Source: Aromatoleum toluvorans
GTDB taxonomy: Bacteria > Pseudomonadota > Gammaproteobacteria > Burkholderiales > Rhodocyclaceae
Direction of reading: 5' to 3'
DNA: 64,000 nucleotides
Assembly (NCBI RefSeq): GCF_012910905.1
Contig: NZ_WTVN01000005.1
Span: 62,001 to 126,000 of the forward strand
In this document: piece by piece, positions 1 through 8,983 of the stretch
How positions within the stretch are numbered: the stretch's first letter is position 1
How the letters are laid out: each line of letters begins with the position of its first letter
Program-made: the position numbers and the translations under genes
Notes under the pieces: model-generated
What the model was told of the DNA's origin: nothing
The model's database searches: none
Seen by the model: only the letters and a program-made list of their open reading frames with translations

Positions 1-327
1 GTCCGGCTGGTAGCGCAGGTAACGGGCGACGAGTTCCGGCGACGGTTCGAAGCGTTCGACGTCGCCGATCAGCGTCATGCGCGCCCCGGCCTGGATGTTG
101 CCATTCTCGGCGCCGACGACGGACAGGCTCGCGCGCGGGTCGGCGAGCAGGTTCTTGGTGTGCTCGGCGAGCAGGCTGATGCAGAACAGCGGGCGGTGCG
201 CCTCGTCGACGACGCAGGGCAGCGCGGTTGCGTACGGGTAGCCGGCGAGCTGCGTCGAATGCGTCGCCAGCGTGGCGTGCCCCGCTTCGTGCAGCAGGTG
301 GATGGCGGGGGCGACGGAGAGGTTCAT
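1..327 (-). CDS. Pyridoxamine 5'-phosphate oxidase-like FMN-binding protein (3' end outside window)
   Basis: The first 109 codons are visible and the gene runs off the left edge. The start MNLSVAPAIHLLHEAGHAT is followed by a split-barrel pattern: a segment ending in YPYATALPCVVDE, then PLFCISLLAEHTKNLLADPRASL, which matches the FMN-binding beta-barrel of the PNPOx/HugZ-like family (substrate loops and 'HTxNLxxDPRASL'). Such proteins bind FMN or heme; the substrate cannot be told from this fragment. It may be a HugZ-type heme-handling protein, since those share this N-terminal barrel, but the diagnostic C-terminal part is not in the window. Family assignment is fairly sure, function is not. 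Confidence 0.7.
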   Translation of the reverse strand, partial: MNLSVAPAIHLLHEAGHATLATHSTQLAGYPYATALPCVVDEAHRPLFCISLLAEHTKNLLADPRASLSVVGAENGNIQAGARMTLIGDVERFEPSPELVARYLRYQPD

Positions 328-405
328 GTCCGTCACTCTGTCGCCCCCGCCTGCCGGCGTCAATGAGTTATTTCTCCTCCGCGCCGAAATCGCCTCCTGC
401 GCCGC

Positions 406-1638
406 TCACAGGGATTTCAGGAATTCGACCAGGTCGGCCTTCTGCTCCGGCGTCAGACTCAGTATGAACTGCCTGTCGTAATGGTTCACGACATCCAGCA
501 GCGTCCTGGCGCTGCCGTCGTGGAAGTACGGCGGATGCTGCCACAGCGCACGCAGCGGCGTGGTGCGATACATCTTGGTCGCCGAGCGCTGCGCATAGGC
601 GGGGTCCATCCCCGTCTCGGCGGCGGCGTGCAGCCGCGGCGTGTTCGCGTCCGGGCCGTTCTGCACGTCGGTATAGGTCGGCGCCATATGGCACGTCCCG
701 CAGCGCCCCACGCCGTTGAAGATCACCTCCCCGCGCTGCGCCGCCGCGTCATTCACCGTTCCCTCCGGCGGCCGGGGCGCCGGCAGGCTCAGCTGGTAGG
801 CTAGCAGTTCAGGCAGCTTCGGCGTGACGAGATCCGGCGGCGTCTGTACGACGGATATGCCCAGCCGCGGATCGGAGAAATTGCCGTGCCCGCCCATCTG
901 CGTCACCGCGACGTAGGCATTCCAGTAGGAGACCGGACCGTCGCCCGTATAGATCTCGAAGGGAACGCCCGCAAGGCCGTAGGCCGGCGGGATCACGACC
1001 GGCCCGTTGATGCCGTCGATGTTGAACCGCGGATCGTAGCGACCGGGCCCCCAGGAGTTGTAGACGGCCTTCTGGTCGGCCGTGAGTGCCGGCGACAGCG
1101 CGATGATCGCGCCCGGGTTGAGGTCGTGATTCGGCCAGCCGTCGAGCCGGTTGCCTATGCCCGGCGCCACCGAGTTGTCGACGGTCGAATGACACAGCGC
1201 GCAGGTCACTCCTACCCGCTTCAGCACCCCGCCTTCGACCTTGCCGACGACGCCGACGACGGCGTCGCGCCGCAGCAACTCCACCGTTGTCGCAGGATCG
1301 GTGAGATCGCTCCGGGCGAGGAAGTTCGGCGGCAGCCTGGTCGCGTCCACCTTCAGTCCGACGGAAAGCGCCGTCAGCGGGCTCACGGCCGCCGGGATCA
1401 CCTCGTGCATCCGCAGCGTGTCGGTCCACTGCTGCTCGTCGCCGAAGGTGTCGAAACGGAAGATGTGCTGCCCCTGATTCCGGTTGCCGCCGGGCATCGC
1501 GTCGGACAAGGCCGGCGTCGATGACAGGCCAAGGGCCACGGCCGCCGCGACAGCCGACAGGGTAAAGGCCGACGCCGCCACGATGCGGCGCCGTGCCGGC
1601 TTCCGCGCTGCGGAAGCGGAATCGATGCGCTTGTTCAT
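406..1638 (-). CDS. Exported two-heme cytochrome c family protein
   Basis: A 410-residue protein with a twin-arginine-like or Sec signal region (RRR at residues 17-19, then a long hydrophobic stretch to about residue 41). Two covalent heme sites are visible, CALCH at 146-150 and CGTCH at 313-317. The second half (RGEVIFNGVGRCGTCH, then YFHDGSARTLLDVVNHYD) resembles the C-terminal domain of di-heme cytochrome c peroxidase/MauG relatives, with 'YFHDGS' a familiar motif. It should act in the periplasm as an electron-transfer or peroxidase-like enzyme. The ATG at 1638 was chosen because a GAGGAGG ribosome site lies just upstream; an upstream in-frame ATG would lack this and would hide the signal peptide. 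Exact substrate unknown. Confidence 0.75.
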   Translation of the reverse strand: MNKRIDSASAARKPARRRIVAASAFTLSAVAAAVALGLSSTPALSDAMPGGNRNQGQHIFRFDTFGDEQQWTDTLRMHEVIPAAVSPLTALSVGLKVDATRLPPNFLARSDLTDPATTVELLRRDAVVGVVGKVEGGVLKRVGVTCALCHSTVDNSVAPGIGNRLDGWPNHDLNPGAIIALSPALTADQKAVYNSWGPGRYDPRFNIDGINGPVVIPPAYGLAGVPFEIYTGDGPVSYWNAYVAVTQMGGHGNFSDPRLGISVVQTPPDLVTPKLPELLAYQLSLPAPRPPEGTVNDAAAQRGEVIFNGVGRCGTCHMAPTYTDVQNGPDANTPRLHAAAETGMDPAYAQRSATKMYRTTPLRALWQHPPYFHDGSARTLLDVVNHYDRQFILSLTPEQKADLVEFLKSL

Positions 1639-1747
1639 GATGCACTCCTCCTCGGCCGGAAGAGGCATCGTCACGCAGGATGCGGCGCACCCCCTCCACT
1701 TGCTGCCGATTAGATGGAGTGCGCGATCGAAAGGTTACAGTGGCCGT

Positions 1748-2149
1748 TCAGCGCTTGACCTCGAGCAGTTCGACGACGAAGGTCAGCGTGCTGTTGGGCG
1801 GGATCGTCCCGGGGATGCCGCGCGCACCGTACGCCGTCTGCGGCGGACAGGTGATGCGCACCGACCCGCCCGGCTTCATCAGCTGCAGCACCTCGGTCCA
1901 GCACGGGATCACCCCGCCGACCGGGAACTCGGCCGGCTGCCCGCGGCTGTAGGAGCTGTCGAACTCGCGCCCGTTCGAGAGCGTGCCCTGGTAATGCACG
2001 CGCACGACGTCCGTCTTCGTCGGCGCGGTGCCGGTCCCTTCCTTGTAGCGCTCGATCGTCACGCCGGACGGCAGGGTCTCCGCCTCCGGACCGGCGGCCG
2101 CGGCCGAGAGTGTGAAACCTGCAAGCAAAACCGCGACGTATGCACGCAT
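1748..2149 (-). CDS. Periplasmic FKBP-type peptidyl-prolyl cis-trans isomerase
   Basis: A 133-residue protein with a signal peptide (residues 1-18, ending in SAAAAG) and one FKBP domain: VRVHYQGTLSNGREFDSSY, then IPCWTEVLQLMKPGGSVRI and PPNSTLTFVVELLEV. These are the standard FKBP core motifs, so it should catalyse proline isomerisation in folding proteins of the periplasm. Length is that of a single-domain FkpA/FklB relative lacking the dimerisation arm. GGAGGG precedes the start. It is transcribed away from the Mrp operon, leaving about 190 bp between them for divergent promoters. Confidence 0.9.
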   Translation of the reverse strand: MRAYVAVLLAGFTLSAAAAGPEAETLPSGVTIERYKEGTGTAPTKTDVVRVHYQGTLSNGREFDSSYSRGQPAEFPVGGVIPCWTEVLQLMKPGGSVRITCPPQTAYGARGIPGTIPPNSTLTFVVELLEVKR

Positions 2150-2338
2150 CGGGACTTCCCTCCTGTGATCGGTGACGAAAAAGCCAATTCGCGTAATTTA
2201 AGTCGAAAACGCACCCGCGTGCATCACATCGTCGTCCGCTGCGCCGGGCGGGGCTCATCATGCGGGAGATTCGTATGCAGCATATCCGGGCAGGATGGGC
2301 GCCGGGAATGGCAATGTTCGGCTGATAGAATGGCCGCC

Positions 2339-5227
2339 ATGGAGCTGGCGCTGATTTTCTTCCTCCCCTTCGCGGGCAGCCTGTGCGCTGCCTTTCTGCC
2401 GTCCAACGCGCGCAACGCCGAAGCGTGGCTGGCGGGCTTCGTCGCGCTGGGCACCACGCTCGTCATCGCCGCCCTCTATCCGCAGGTGAGTGCCGAGGGC
2501 GTGGTGCGCCTGAACGTGCCCTGGGCGCCCGCGCTCGGCCTGGACATCAGCCTGCGCATGGACGGCTTCGCGTGGCTGTTCGCGCTGCTGGTGAGCGGCA
2601 TGGGCACGCTGGTCGTGGTGTATGCGCGCTACTACATGTCGCCGACCGATCCGGTCCCGCGCTTCTTCTCCTTCCTGCTCGCCTTCATGGGCGCGATGCT
2701 GGGCGTGGTGCTGTCCGGCCACCTGATCCAGATGGTGATGTTCTGGGAGATGACGAGCCTCGCCTCCTTCATGCTCATCGCCTACTGGCACCACCGCGCC
2801 GACGCGCGGCGCGGGGCGCGCATGGCGCTGACGGTCACCGGCGCGGGCGGCCTGGCGCTGTTCGGCGGCGTCCTGCTGCTCGGCCACATCGCCGGCAGCT
2901 ACGACCTCGACGCCGTGCTCGCGGCAAGCGCGCAGATTCAGGCGCACCCCTGGTACCCGGCGGTGCTGGCGCTGGTCGCGCTCGGCGCGCTCACCAAGAG
3001 CGCCCAGTTCCCCTTCCATTTCTGGCTGCCACACGCGATGGCGGCGCCGACGCCGGTGTCGGCCTACCTGCATTCGGCAACCATGGTCAAGGCGGGCGTA
3101 TTCCTGCTCGCGCGCCTGTGGCCGATCCTGGCCGGCACCGATGCGTGGTTCTGGATCATCGGGGGCGCGGGGCTGTGCTCGCTGGTGCTGGCCGGTTACC
3201 TGGCGATGTTCCAGCAGGACATGAAGGGGGTGCTGGCCTATTCGACGATCAGCCACCTCGGCCTGATCACGCTGCTGCTCGGGATGAACAGCGAACTCGC
3301 GCTGGTCGCCGCGGTGTTCCACATCGCCAACCACGCGACTTTCAAGGCCTCGCTGTTCATGGCCGCCGGCATCGTCGACCACGAGACCGGCACGCGCGAC
3401 CTCGGGCGCCTGTCCGGCCTCTCCCGCGCGATGCCGATCACCGCCGCACTGGCGGCGGTGGCCGCGGCGGCGATGGCCGGCGTGCCGCTGCTCAACGGCT
3501 TCCTGTCGAAGGAGATGTTCTTTGCCGAGACCATCTTCCTCGACCGCCCCGACTGGCAGCGCATCGCGCTGCCGCTCGCGGCGACGCTGGCCGGCGTGTT
3601 CAGCGTCGCCTATTCGCTGCGCCTGATCCACCAGGTCTTCTTCGGCCCGCCGGCCCGCGACCTGCCGCACGTGCCGCAAGAGCCGACGCGCTGGATGCTG
3701 CTGCCGAGCGCGCTGCTGGTGGCGGCCTGCGTGCTGGTCGGCGTGATCCCGGAGCATGTCATCGGCGACTACCTGCGCACCGCGACCGACGCCCTTCTCG
3801 GCGCCGACGCGCCCGCCTACAGCCTGGCGGTGTGGCACGGCTTCACCACGCCGCTGCTGATGAGCGTCGTCGCCCTGTGCGGCGGTTCGCTGCTCTACGC
3901 CGTCGCGTTCGCGCGGCGGCGCGCGACGACGGTGCCGCTGCTCGAAGCCATCGACGGCCGCAGGATCTTCGACGCGCTGATGACGGGCGTCACGAGCGGC
4001 GCGGAATGGGCCATGCGGCGCCTGTCGTCGCACCGCCTGCAGATGCAGATGATGCTGCTCTTCGCGGTGGCGCTCGGCGGTGCGGCGCTACTGGCGCTGT
4101 CCGGCGGCATCGGCTGGGGCACGCGGCCGACGCTTCCGCTCGACCCCGCGTTTGCGCTGCTGTGGGTGATCGGCGGTACCTGCGCGCTCGCCGTCGCCTG
4201 GCAGGCCAAGTATCACCGCTTGGCCGCCGTGGCCTTCGCCGGCGGCGCGGGGCTGGCCACCAGCCTGACCTTCGTGTGGCTGTCGGCGCCGGACCTCGCG
4301 CTGACCCAGCTCACGGTCGAAGTCGTCACCACCGTGCTGATCCTGCTCGGCCTGCGCTGGCTGCCGCGCCGCGACGAACGCATCGCCGGCCGCGGCGGCA
4401 CCAGCCCGCGCCTGCGCCGGCTGCGCGACGTCCTCGTGGCGGGCGCCTGCGGCCTGGGCATCGCCGCCCTCGCCTACGCGGTGCTGACCCGCCCCGGGGT
4501 GGACGGCCTCGCCCCCTTCTTCGTGCAGGCGTCGCTGCCGCAGGGCGGCGGCCTCAACGTCGTCAACGTCATCCTGGTCGATTTCCGCGGCTTCGACACC
4601 TTCGGCGAGATCACCGTGCTGGGCATCGTCGCACTCACCGTGTTTGCGCTGCTGCGGCGCTTCCGCCCGGCGCCCGAGAGCATGCCGCTGCCGCGCCAGC
4701 AGCGCGAGCAGGCCGCCGCCGGCGACGCGCCGCCGTCGCGTGTCCACGGAGGCGAGCTCCTGCCCGCCGGCCTCATGATGCTACCCGCCGTGCTCGCCCG
4801 CCTGCTGCTGCCGCTGGCGATGCTGGTGTCGCTGTTCTTCCTGCTGCGCGGCCACAACGCGCCGGGCGGCGGCTTCGTCGGCGGCCTGGTGCTGGCCACG
4901 GCGGTGATCCTGCAGTACATGGTCGGGGGCACCGCATGGGTGGAATCGCGCCTGCGCATCCATCCCCTGTACTGGATCGCGGCCGGCCTGCTGGCCGCCG
5001 CCGTCGCGGGGATCGGCGCCGCGCTGGCCGGTGCGCCCTTCCTCACCAGCAAGGCGTGGCACGGCGAACTGCCATGGATCGGCGAGCTGCATCTGTCGAG
5101 CGTGCTGGTGTTCGACCTCGGTGTGTACATGCTGGTGGTCGGCGCGACGGTGCTGATGCTCGTCGCCATCGCGCACCAGTCGCTGCGCAGCCACCCCCAC
5201 AAATCCGTTCCGGGAGCCCTGCGCTGA
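2339..5227 (+). CDS. mrpA: Na+/H+ antiporter subunit A fused to subunit B (MrpAB)
   Basis: A 962-residue multi-pass protein. Residues about 1-790 are the MrpA/NuoL-like proton channel: MELALIFFLPFAGSL start, conserved HFWLPHAMAAPTPVSAYLHS near residue 225-245 and ENG-like LLNGFLSKEMFF later. A polar linker leads to a C-terminal MrpB domain (LLRGHNAPGGGFVGGLVLA, about residue 835), normally a separate gene. This A/B fusion is known in proteobacterial Pha/Mrp systems. It works in the inner membrane as part of the Mrp complex exporting Na+ against H+ influx. An ATG three codons earlier (2330) is also possible. It opens the operon, and its TGA overlaps the next ATG. Confidence 0.95.
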   Translation: MELALIFFLPFAGSLCAAFLPSNARNAEAWLAGFVALGTTLVIAALYPQVSAEGVVRLNVPWAPALGLDISLRMDGFAWLFALLVSGMGTLVVVYARYYMSPTDPVPRFFSFLLAFMGAMLGVVLSGHLIQMVMFWEMTSLASFMLIAYWHHRADARRGARMALTVTGAGGLALFGGVLLLGHIAGSYDLDAVLAASAQIQAHPWYPAVLALVALGALTKSAQFPFHFWLPHAMAAPTPVSAYLHSATMVKAGVFLLARLWPILAGTDAWFWIIGGAGLCSLVLAGYLAMFQQDMKGVLAYSTISHLGLITLLLGMNSELALVAAVFHIANHATFKASLFMAAGIVDHETGTRDLGRLSGLSRAMPITAALAAVAAAAMAGVPLLNGFLSKEMFFAETIFLDRPDWQRIALPLAATLAGVFSVAYSLRLIHQVFFGPPARDLPHVPQEPTRWMLLPSALLVAACVLVGVIPEHVIGDYLRTATDALLGADAPAYSLAVWHGFTTPLLMSVVALCGGSLLYAVAFARRRATTVPLLEAIDGRRIFDALMTGVTSGAEWAMRRLSSHRLQMQMMLLFAVALGGAALLALSGGIGWGTRPTLPLDPAFALLWVIGGTCALAVAWQAKYHRLAAVAFAGGAGLATSLTFVWLSAPDLALTQLTVEVVTTVLILLGLRWLPRRDERIAGRGGTSPRLRRLRDVLVAGACGLGIAALAYAVLTRPGVDGLAPFFVQASLPQGGGLNVVNVILVDFRGFDTFGEITVLGIVALTVFALLRRFRPAPESMPLPRQQREQAAAGDAPPSRVHGGELLPAGLMMLPAVLARLLLPLAMLVSLFFLLRGHNAPGGGFVGGLVLATAVILQYMVGGTAWVESRLRIHPLYWIAAGLLAAAVAGIGAALAGAPFLTSKAWHGELPWIGELHLSSVLVFDLGVYMLVVGATVLMLVAIAHQSLRSHPHKSVPGALR

Positions 5228-5574
5228 TGGAAATCGTGTTCGCGCTCGCCATCGGCGTGCTGGCCGGCTCGGGCATCTACCTGCTGCTGCGCCCGCGCAC
5301 CTTCCAGTTCATCATGGGGCTGTCGCTGCTGAGCTACGCGGTGAACCTGTTCATCTTCGGCATGGGCCGCCTGCGCACCGGCGCGGCGCCGGTGATCGAC
5401 CCGGCCCGCGGTGCCGATCCGGCGCTCTACGCCGACCCGGTGCCGCAGGCGCTGGTGCTCACCGCCATCGTCATCGGCTTCGCCGTCACCGCGCTCTTCC
5501 TCGTCGTCCTGCTCGCCGCGCGCGGACTGGCCGGCACCGACCACGTGGACGGCCGGGAGCCGGAGCGCGAATGA
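5227..5574 (+). CDS. mrpC: Na+/H+ antiporter subunit C (MrpC)
   Basis: A 115-residue, three-helix membrane protein homologous to NuoK: MEIVFALAIGVLAGSGIYLL, FIMGLSLLSYAVNLFIFGMG, and DPVPQALVLTAIVIGFAVTA, the last being the hallmark of MrpC/NuoK (PxxQALVLTAIVI). It forms part of the core membrane arm of the Mrp antiporter. The start overlaps the mrpA stop by one base (TGATG), a sign of translational coupling. Confidence 0.95.
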   Translation: MEIVFALAIGVLAGSGIYLLLRPRTFQFIMGLSLLSYAVNLFIFGMGRLRTGAAPVIDPARGADPALYADPVPQALVLTAIVIGFAVTALFLVVLLAARGLAGTDHVDGREPERE

Positions 5575-7178
5575 TGCAGCATCTGCCCATCCTGCCGATC
5601 CTGTTGCCGCTGCTGGCGGGCGCGCTGCTGCTGTTCGCGAGCGAGACGCGCCACCGGCCGCGCGCGCTGCTCGCCCTCGGCGCGACGCTGGCGCAGCTCG
5701 CGACCGCGCTCGCGCTGCTGGCCTGCGCCGACGGCCGCATCGCCGCCCCGTGGCCCGGCGAGCTGGGCGTCTACGCCCTCGGCGACTGGGCCGCGCCCTT
5801 CGGCATCGTGCTGGTGGTCGATCGCCTGGCCGCGCTGATGCTCACGCTCACCGCCACGCTCGGCCTCGCGGCGCTGGTCTACGCGCTGGCGCGCTGGGAA
5901 CGCGCCGGCAGCCACTTCCTGTCCCTGTACCAGTTCCTGCTGATGGGCCTGAACGGCGCCTTCCTCACAGGCGACCTGTTCAACCTGTTCGTGTTCTTCG
6001 AGGTGCTGCTCGCCGCCTCCTACGGCCTCGCGCTGCACGGCTCGGGCGCGCCGCGCGTCAAGGCGGGCCTGCACTACGTCGCGATCAACCTCGTCGCATC
6101 GCTGATCTTCCTGATTGCCGCCGCGCTGATGTACGGCGTCACGGGCACCCTCAACATGGCGGAGCTGGCGCTGCGCGTGCCGCAGCTCGCGGCGGGCGAG
6201 CGCACGCTGTTCGACCTCGGCGCGCTGCTCCTCGGCATCGTGTTCCTCGTCAAGGCCGGCGCCTGGCCGCTCAATTTCTGGCTGCCGTCCACCTACGCCG
6301 CGGCGGCCGCGCCCGTTGGCGGCCTGTTCGCGATCCTCACCAAGGTCGGCGTGTACGCCTTGCTGCGCTTCTCCGTGCTGCTGCAAGAGGCCGGCGCGCC
6401 GGCGCCCTTCGAGGGCGACTGGCTGTTCTACTGCGGACTGGCGACCATCGCCGTCGGCACGCTGGGCGTGCTGGCCGCGCAGAAGCTGGACCGGCTCGCC
6501 GGCTTCCTGGTCATCGTCTCCTCCGGCACGCTGCTCGCCGCCTTCGGCTTCACCGGCACGACACTGACCGGCCCGGCGCTGTACTACCTCGCCAGCTCGG
6601 TGCTCGGCAGCGGCGCCTTCTTCATGCTGATCGAAATGGCCGAACGCAACCGTGCGGTCGCCGCGGACCTGCTGGCGATCAGTTTCGAGGCCTTCGGCCT
6701 GCAGGACCGGCACGAATCCGAGCATCCCGACGAGATGGCCGGCGTCGCCATTCCGGCGGCGATGGCCTTCCTCGGCCTGGCGTTCATCTCCTGCACCGTC
6801 GTGCTCGCCGGCCTGCCGCCGTTCTCCGGCTTCGTCGCCAAGTTCGCCCTACTCAAGGCCGCCATCGCCGCGCCGCCCGCGGCCCCCGCCCTGCACGCGA
6901 ACCTGCTCTTCGCGGCACTGATACTCTCCGGGCTGGCGGGTCTGATCGCGCTGTCGCGCCTGGGCATCCGGGTGTTCTGGAGCAGCGAGCGGCCGACGCC
7001 GCGCCTGCAGTGGCTGGAAGCCGGCCCGGTGGCCGCGCTGGTGCTGCTGTGCGCGGTGCTGGCCTTCGGCGCGGGGCCGGCGATGGATTACTTCGAGGCG
7101 GCCGCGCGCTCGCTGCACGATACGTCGGCCTACGTCGGCGTGGTGCTGCCCGAAGCCGCCGCGGGAGGCGCGCCATGA
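5571..7178 (+). CDS. mrpD: Na+/H+ antiporter subunit D (MrpD)
   Basis: A 535-residue polytopic protein of the NuoM/NuoN-like antiporter family. Visible landmarks are GDLFNLFVFFEVLLAASYGL (conserved Glu in the proton path), KAGAWPLNFWLPSTYAAAAA (Lys and the NFWLP motif) and LAGLPPFSGFVAKFALL. It is the second proton-channel subunit of the Mrp complex. The start ATG overlaps the mrpC TGA (ATGATG; two adjacent ATGs are possible). Length is slightly above the roughly 500 residues typical of MrpD, owing to an insert near residues 380-395 (HESEHPDEMAG). Confidence 0.95.
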   Translation: MMQHLPILPILLPLLAGALLLFASETRHRPRALLALGATLAQLATALALLACADGRIAAPWPGELGVYALGDWAAPFGIVLVVDRLAALMLTLTATLGLAALVYALARWERAGSHFLSLYQFLLMGLNGAFLTGDLFNLFVFFEVLLAASYGLALHGSGAPRVKAGLHYVAINLVASLIFLIAAALMYGVTGTLNMAELALRVPQLAAGERTLFDLGALLLGIVFLVKAGAWPLNFWLPSTYAAAAAPVGGLFAILTKVGVYALLRFSVLLQEAGAPAPFEGDWLFYCGLATIAVGTLGVLAAQKLDRLAGFLVIVSSGTLLAAFGFTGTTLTGPALYYLASSVLGSGAFFMLIEMAERNRAVAADLLAISFEAFGLQDRHESEHPDEMAGVAIPAAMAFLGLAFISCTVVLAGLPPFSGFVAKFALLKAAIAAPPAAPALHANLLFAALILSGLAGLIALSRLGIRVFWSSERPTPRLQWLEAGPVAALVLLCAVLAFGAGPAMDYFEAAARSLHDTSAYVGVVLPEAAAGGAP

Positions 7179-7663
7179 GGCGTCCGCCGCTCGTCCCGCT
7201 GCTGCCGGCGGTGCTGCTCGCCGTGTGGCTCCTGCTCAACGACAGCGTCGCGCCCGGCCACGTCGTGCTCGGCGCCGTCTTCGCGTGGCTGGTCAGCGCC
7301 GCCGTGGCGCGGCTGCGCCCGCTGCCCGCGTGGCCGCGCCGCCTGCATGTCGCGATCGGCCTGTGCTGGCATGTCTTCGTCGACATCGTGCGTTCCAACA
7401 TCGGCGTCGGACGCGTCGTGCTCGGCGCCGCGCGGCGCCAGCCGACCATCGGCTTCCTGCAGATCCCGCTGCAACTGCGCGACCCGCACGGCCTGGCGAT
7501 GCTGTCGATCATCATCACCGGCACGCCCGGCACGGTATGGGCCGGACACGACCCGGCCAGCAACACCCTGACCCTGCACGTGCTGGACCTGCAGGACGAG
7601 GAAACCTGGATCCGCACGATCAAAGACCGCTACGAGCGCCCCCTGATGGAGATCTTCGAATGA
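7175..7663 (+). CDS. mrpE: Na+/H+ antiporter subunit E (MrpE)
   Basis: A 162-residue protein with N-terminal transmembrane helices (PPLVPLLPAVLLAVWLLLND) followed by a soluble domain containing IGFLQIPLQLRDPHGLAMLS and IIITGTPGTVWAGHD, typical of MrpE. It is needed for assembly and activity of the Mrp complex but has no known catalytic part. Start overlaps the mrpD stop (ATGA) and its stop overlaps mrpF, so the gene is tightly coupled within the operon. Confidence 0.93.
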   Translation: MRRPPLVPLLPAVLLAVWLLLNDSVAPGHVVLGAVFAWLVSAAVARLRPLPAWPRRLHVAIGLCWHVFVDIVRSNIGVGRVVLGAARRQPTIGFLQIPLQLRDPHGLAMLSIIITGTPGTVWAGHDPASNTLTLHVLDLQDEETWIRTIKDRYERPLMEIFE

Positions 7664-7941
7664 ACGCCATCCTCCCCTTCGCCGTGAACTTCGGGCTCGC
7701 CTGCTGCTCCGTCGGCATGCTGTGCGCCCTCGTCCGCCTGCTGCGCGGCCCCGCCGCCCAGGACCGCATCCTCGCGCTCGACACGCTGTACATCAACGGC
7801 ATGCTGACGATCCTGATGCTGGGCATCGGCTCCGGCGCCGCCATCTACTTCGACATCGCGCTGCTGATCGCGCTATTCGGCTTCATCGGCTCCACGGCGA
7901 TGGCCAAGTTCCTGCTGCGCGGCGAGGTGATCGAGCCATGA
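7660..7941 (+). CDS. mrpF: Na+/H+ antiporter subunit F (MrpF)
   Basis: A 93-residue, three-helix membrane protein. The motif RLLRGPAAQDRILALDTLYIN is characteristic of MrpF (RGPxxxDRxLAxD). It belongs to the cation-exit end of the Mrp antiporter. It overlaps both flanking genes by ATGA. Confidence 0.93.
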   Translation: MNAILPFAVNFGLACCSVGMLCALVRLLRGPAAQDRILALDTLYINGMLTILMLGIGSGAAIYFDIALLIALFGFIGSTAMAKFLLRGEVIEP

Positions 7942-8258
7942 GCGCGGCCGACGTTCCATTGTGGGCCGCGCTGCCGGCCGCCCTGCTGCTGATCTGCGGC
8001 GGCCTGCTGGCGCTCGTGGGCTCGCTCGGCCTGTTGCGCCTGCGCTCCTTCTTCGCCCGCATCCACGCCCCCACGATGGGCAGCACGCTCGGCGCCGGCT
8101 GCGTCCTGATCGCCTCGATGCTCACCTCGACGGCGCTGGCGCAGCGCCCGGTGGTCCATGAGCTGCTGATCACGCTGTTCATCCTCGTGACCGCACCGAT
8201 CACCACGATGCTGCTGATGCGCGCCGCGATCCTGCGCAGCGACCGGAGCGAGAGCTAA
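7938..8258 (+). CDS. mrpG: Na+/H+ antiporter subunit G (MrpG)
   Basis: A 106-residue, three-helix membrane protein with the MrpG signature GSLGLLRLRSFFARIHAPT and a last helix ITLFILVTAPITTMLLMRAA. It completes the mrpAB-C-D-E-F-G operon, which is therefore intact. The gene ends only 7 bp before the convergent SRPBCC gene, leaving no room for a conventional terminator between them. Confidence 0.93.
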   Translation: MSAADVPLWAALPAALLLICGGLLALVGSLGLLRLRSFFARIHAPTMGSTLGAGCVLIASMLTSTALAQRPVVHELLITLFILVTAPITTMLLMRAAILRSDRSES

Positions 8259-8265
8259 GGCAGCG

Positions 8266-8712
8266 TCAATCCGGAATCTCCGGCTCGACGAGCCGCGCCA
8301 GATGGTCGAGCGACTCCTGCCAGCCGAGGTAGCAGAACTCCGTCGGAATCGCCTCAGGGATGCCTTCCTGCACGACGTTCATTTCCGCCCCGCAGGCCAC
8401 CGCGCGCAAGGTGACCGTCGTCACCATCTCGCCGGGCAGATCGGTGGAATCGAACTTGTCGGTGTAGCGGATGCGCTCGTTCGGCATCAGCTCCAGATAG
8501 CTGCCGCCGAAGGAATGGCCGTTGCCGGTGCTGAAGTTCCTGAATGCCATCCTGAAAGTGCCGCCGACCCGGGCATCCAGGTGGTCGACCTTGCAGGTGA
8601 AGCCGTTGGGCGGCAGCCATCGGGCGAGGGCCTCCGCATCGAGGAAGGCACGGTAGATTTTCTCGGGTTTTGCACGCAGCACGCGGTGCAGGCGGACGGT
8701 ACCGGTCGGCAT
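8266..8712 (-). CDS. SRPBCC (START-like, AHSA1-type) domain protein
   Basis: A 148-residue single-domain protein: VRLHRVLRAKPEKIYRAFLD then ALARWLPPNGFTCKVDHLD, the beginning of the AHSA1/START-like helix-grip fold, and a C-terminal helix YLGWQESLDHLARLVEP. Members bind hydrophobic ligands or act as co-chaperone-like or polyketide-cyclase-like proteins, so the ligand here cannot be predicted. Neighbours give no functional hint. Family assignment is confident. Confidence 0.85.
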   Translation of the reverse strand: MPTGTVRLHRVLRAKPEKIYRAFLDAEALARWLPPNGFTCKVDHLDARVGGTFRMAFRNFSTGNGHSFGGSYLELMPNERIRYTDKFDSTDLPGEMVTTVTLRAVACGAEMNVVQEGIPEAIPTEFCYLGWQESLDHLARLVEPEIPD

Positions 8713-8983
8713 GATCTCTCCTTTCGTTGGGGCTCGACGTCGCGGCTGTCGTCGCCGCTTCCCATACCTTAGTCGACCGCCGGTGCAGCAGGTCGGCCGT
8801 TACGGAAATTTTCCGGTGACCATCGCGGCTCCCGCGCAGGAACCATCTCTTTTTCGCCGGTGTCTCCACGCGATATGGGACACCATCGCAAGGGCTGTCG
8901 CCCCCTCGCGGCGGTCGAACGCTCCACCGGCGAAAACTTCACTGAGTTCGCCGCCCCACACCGTATCGCCGAAGCAGAACAAC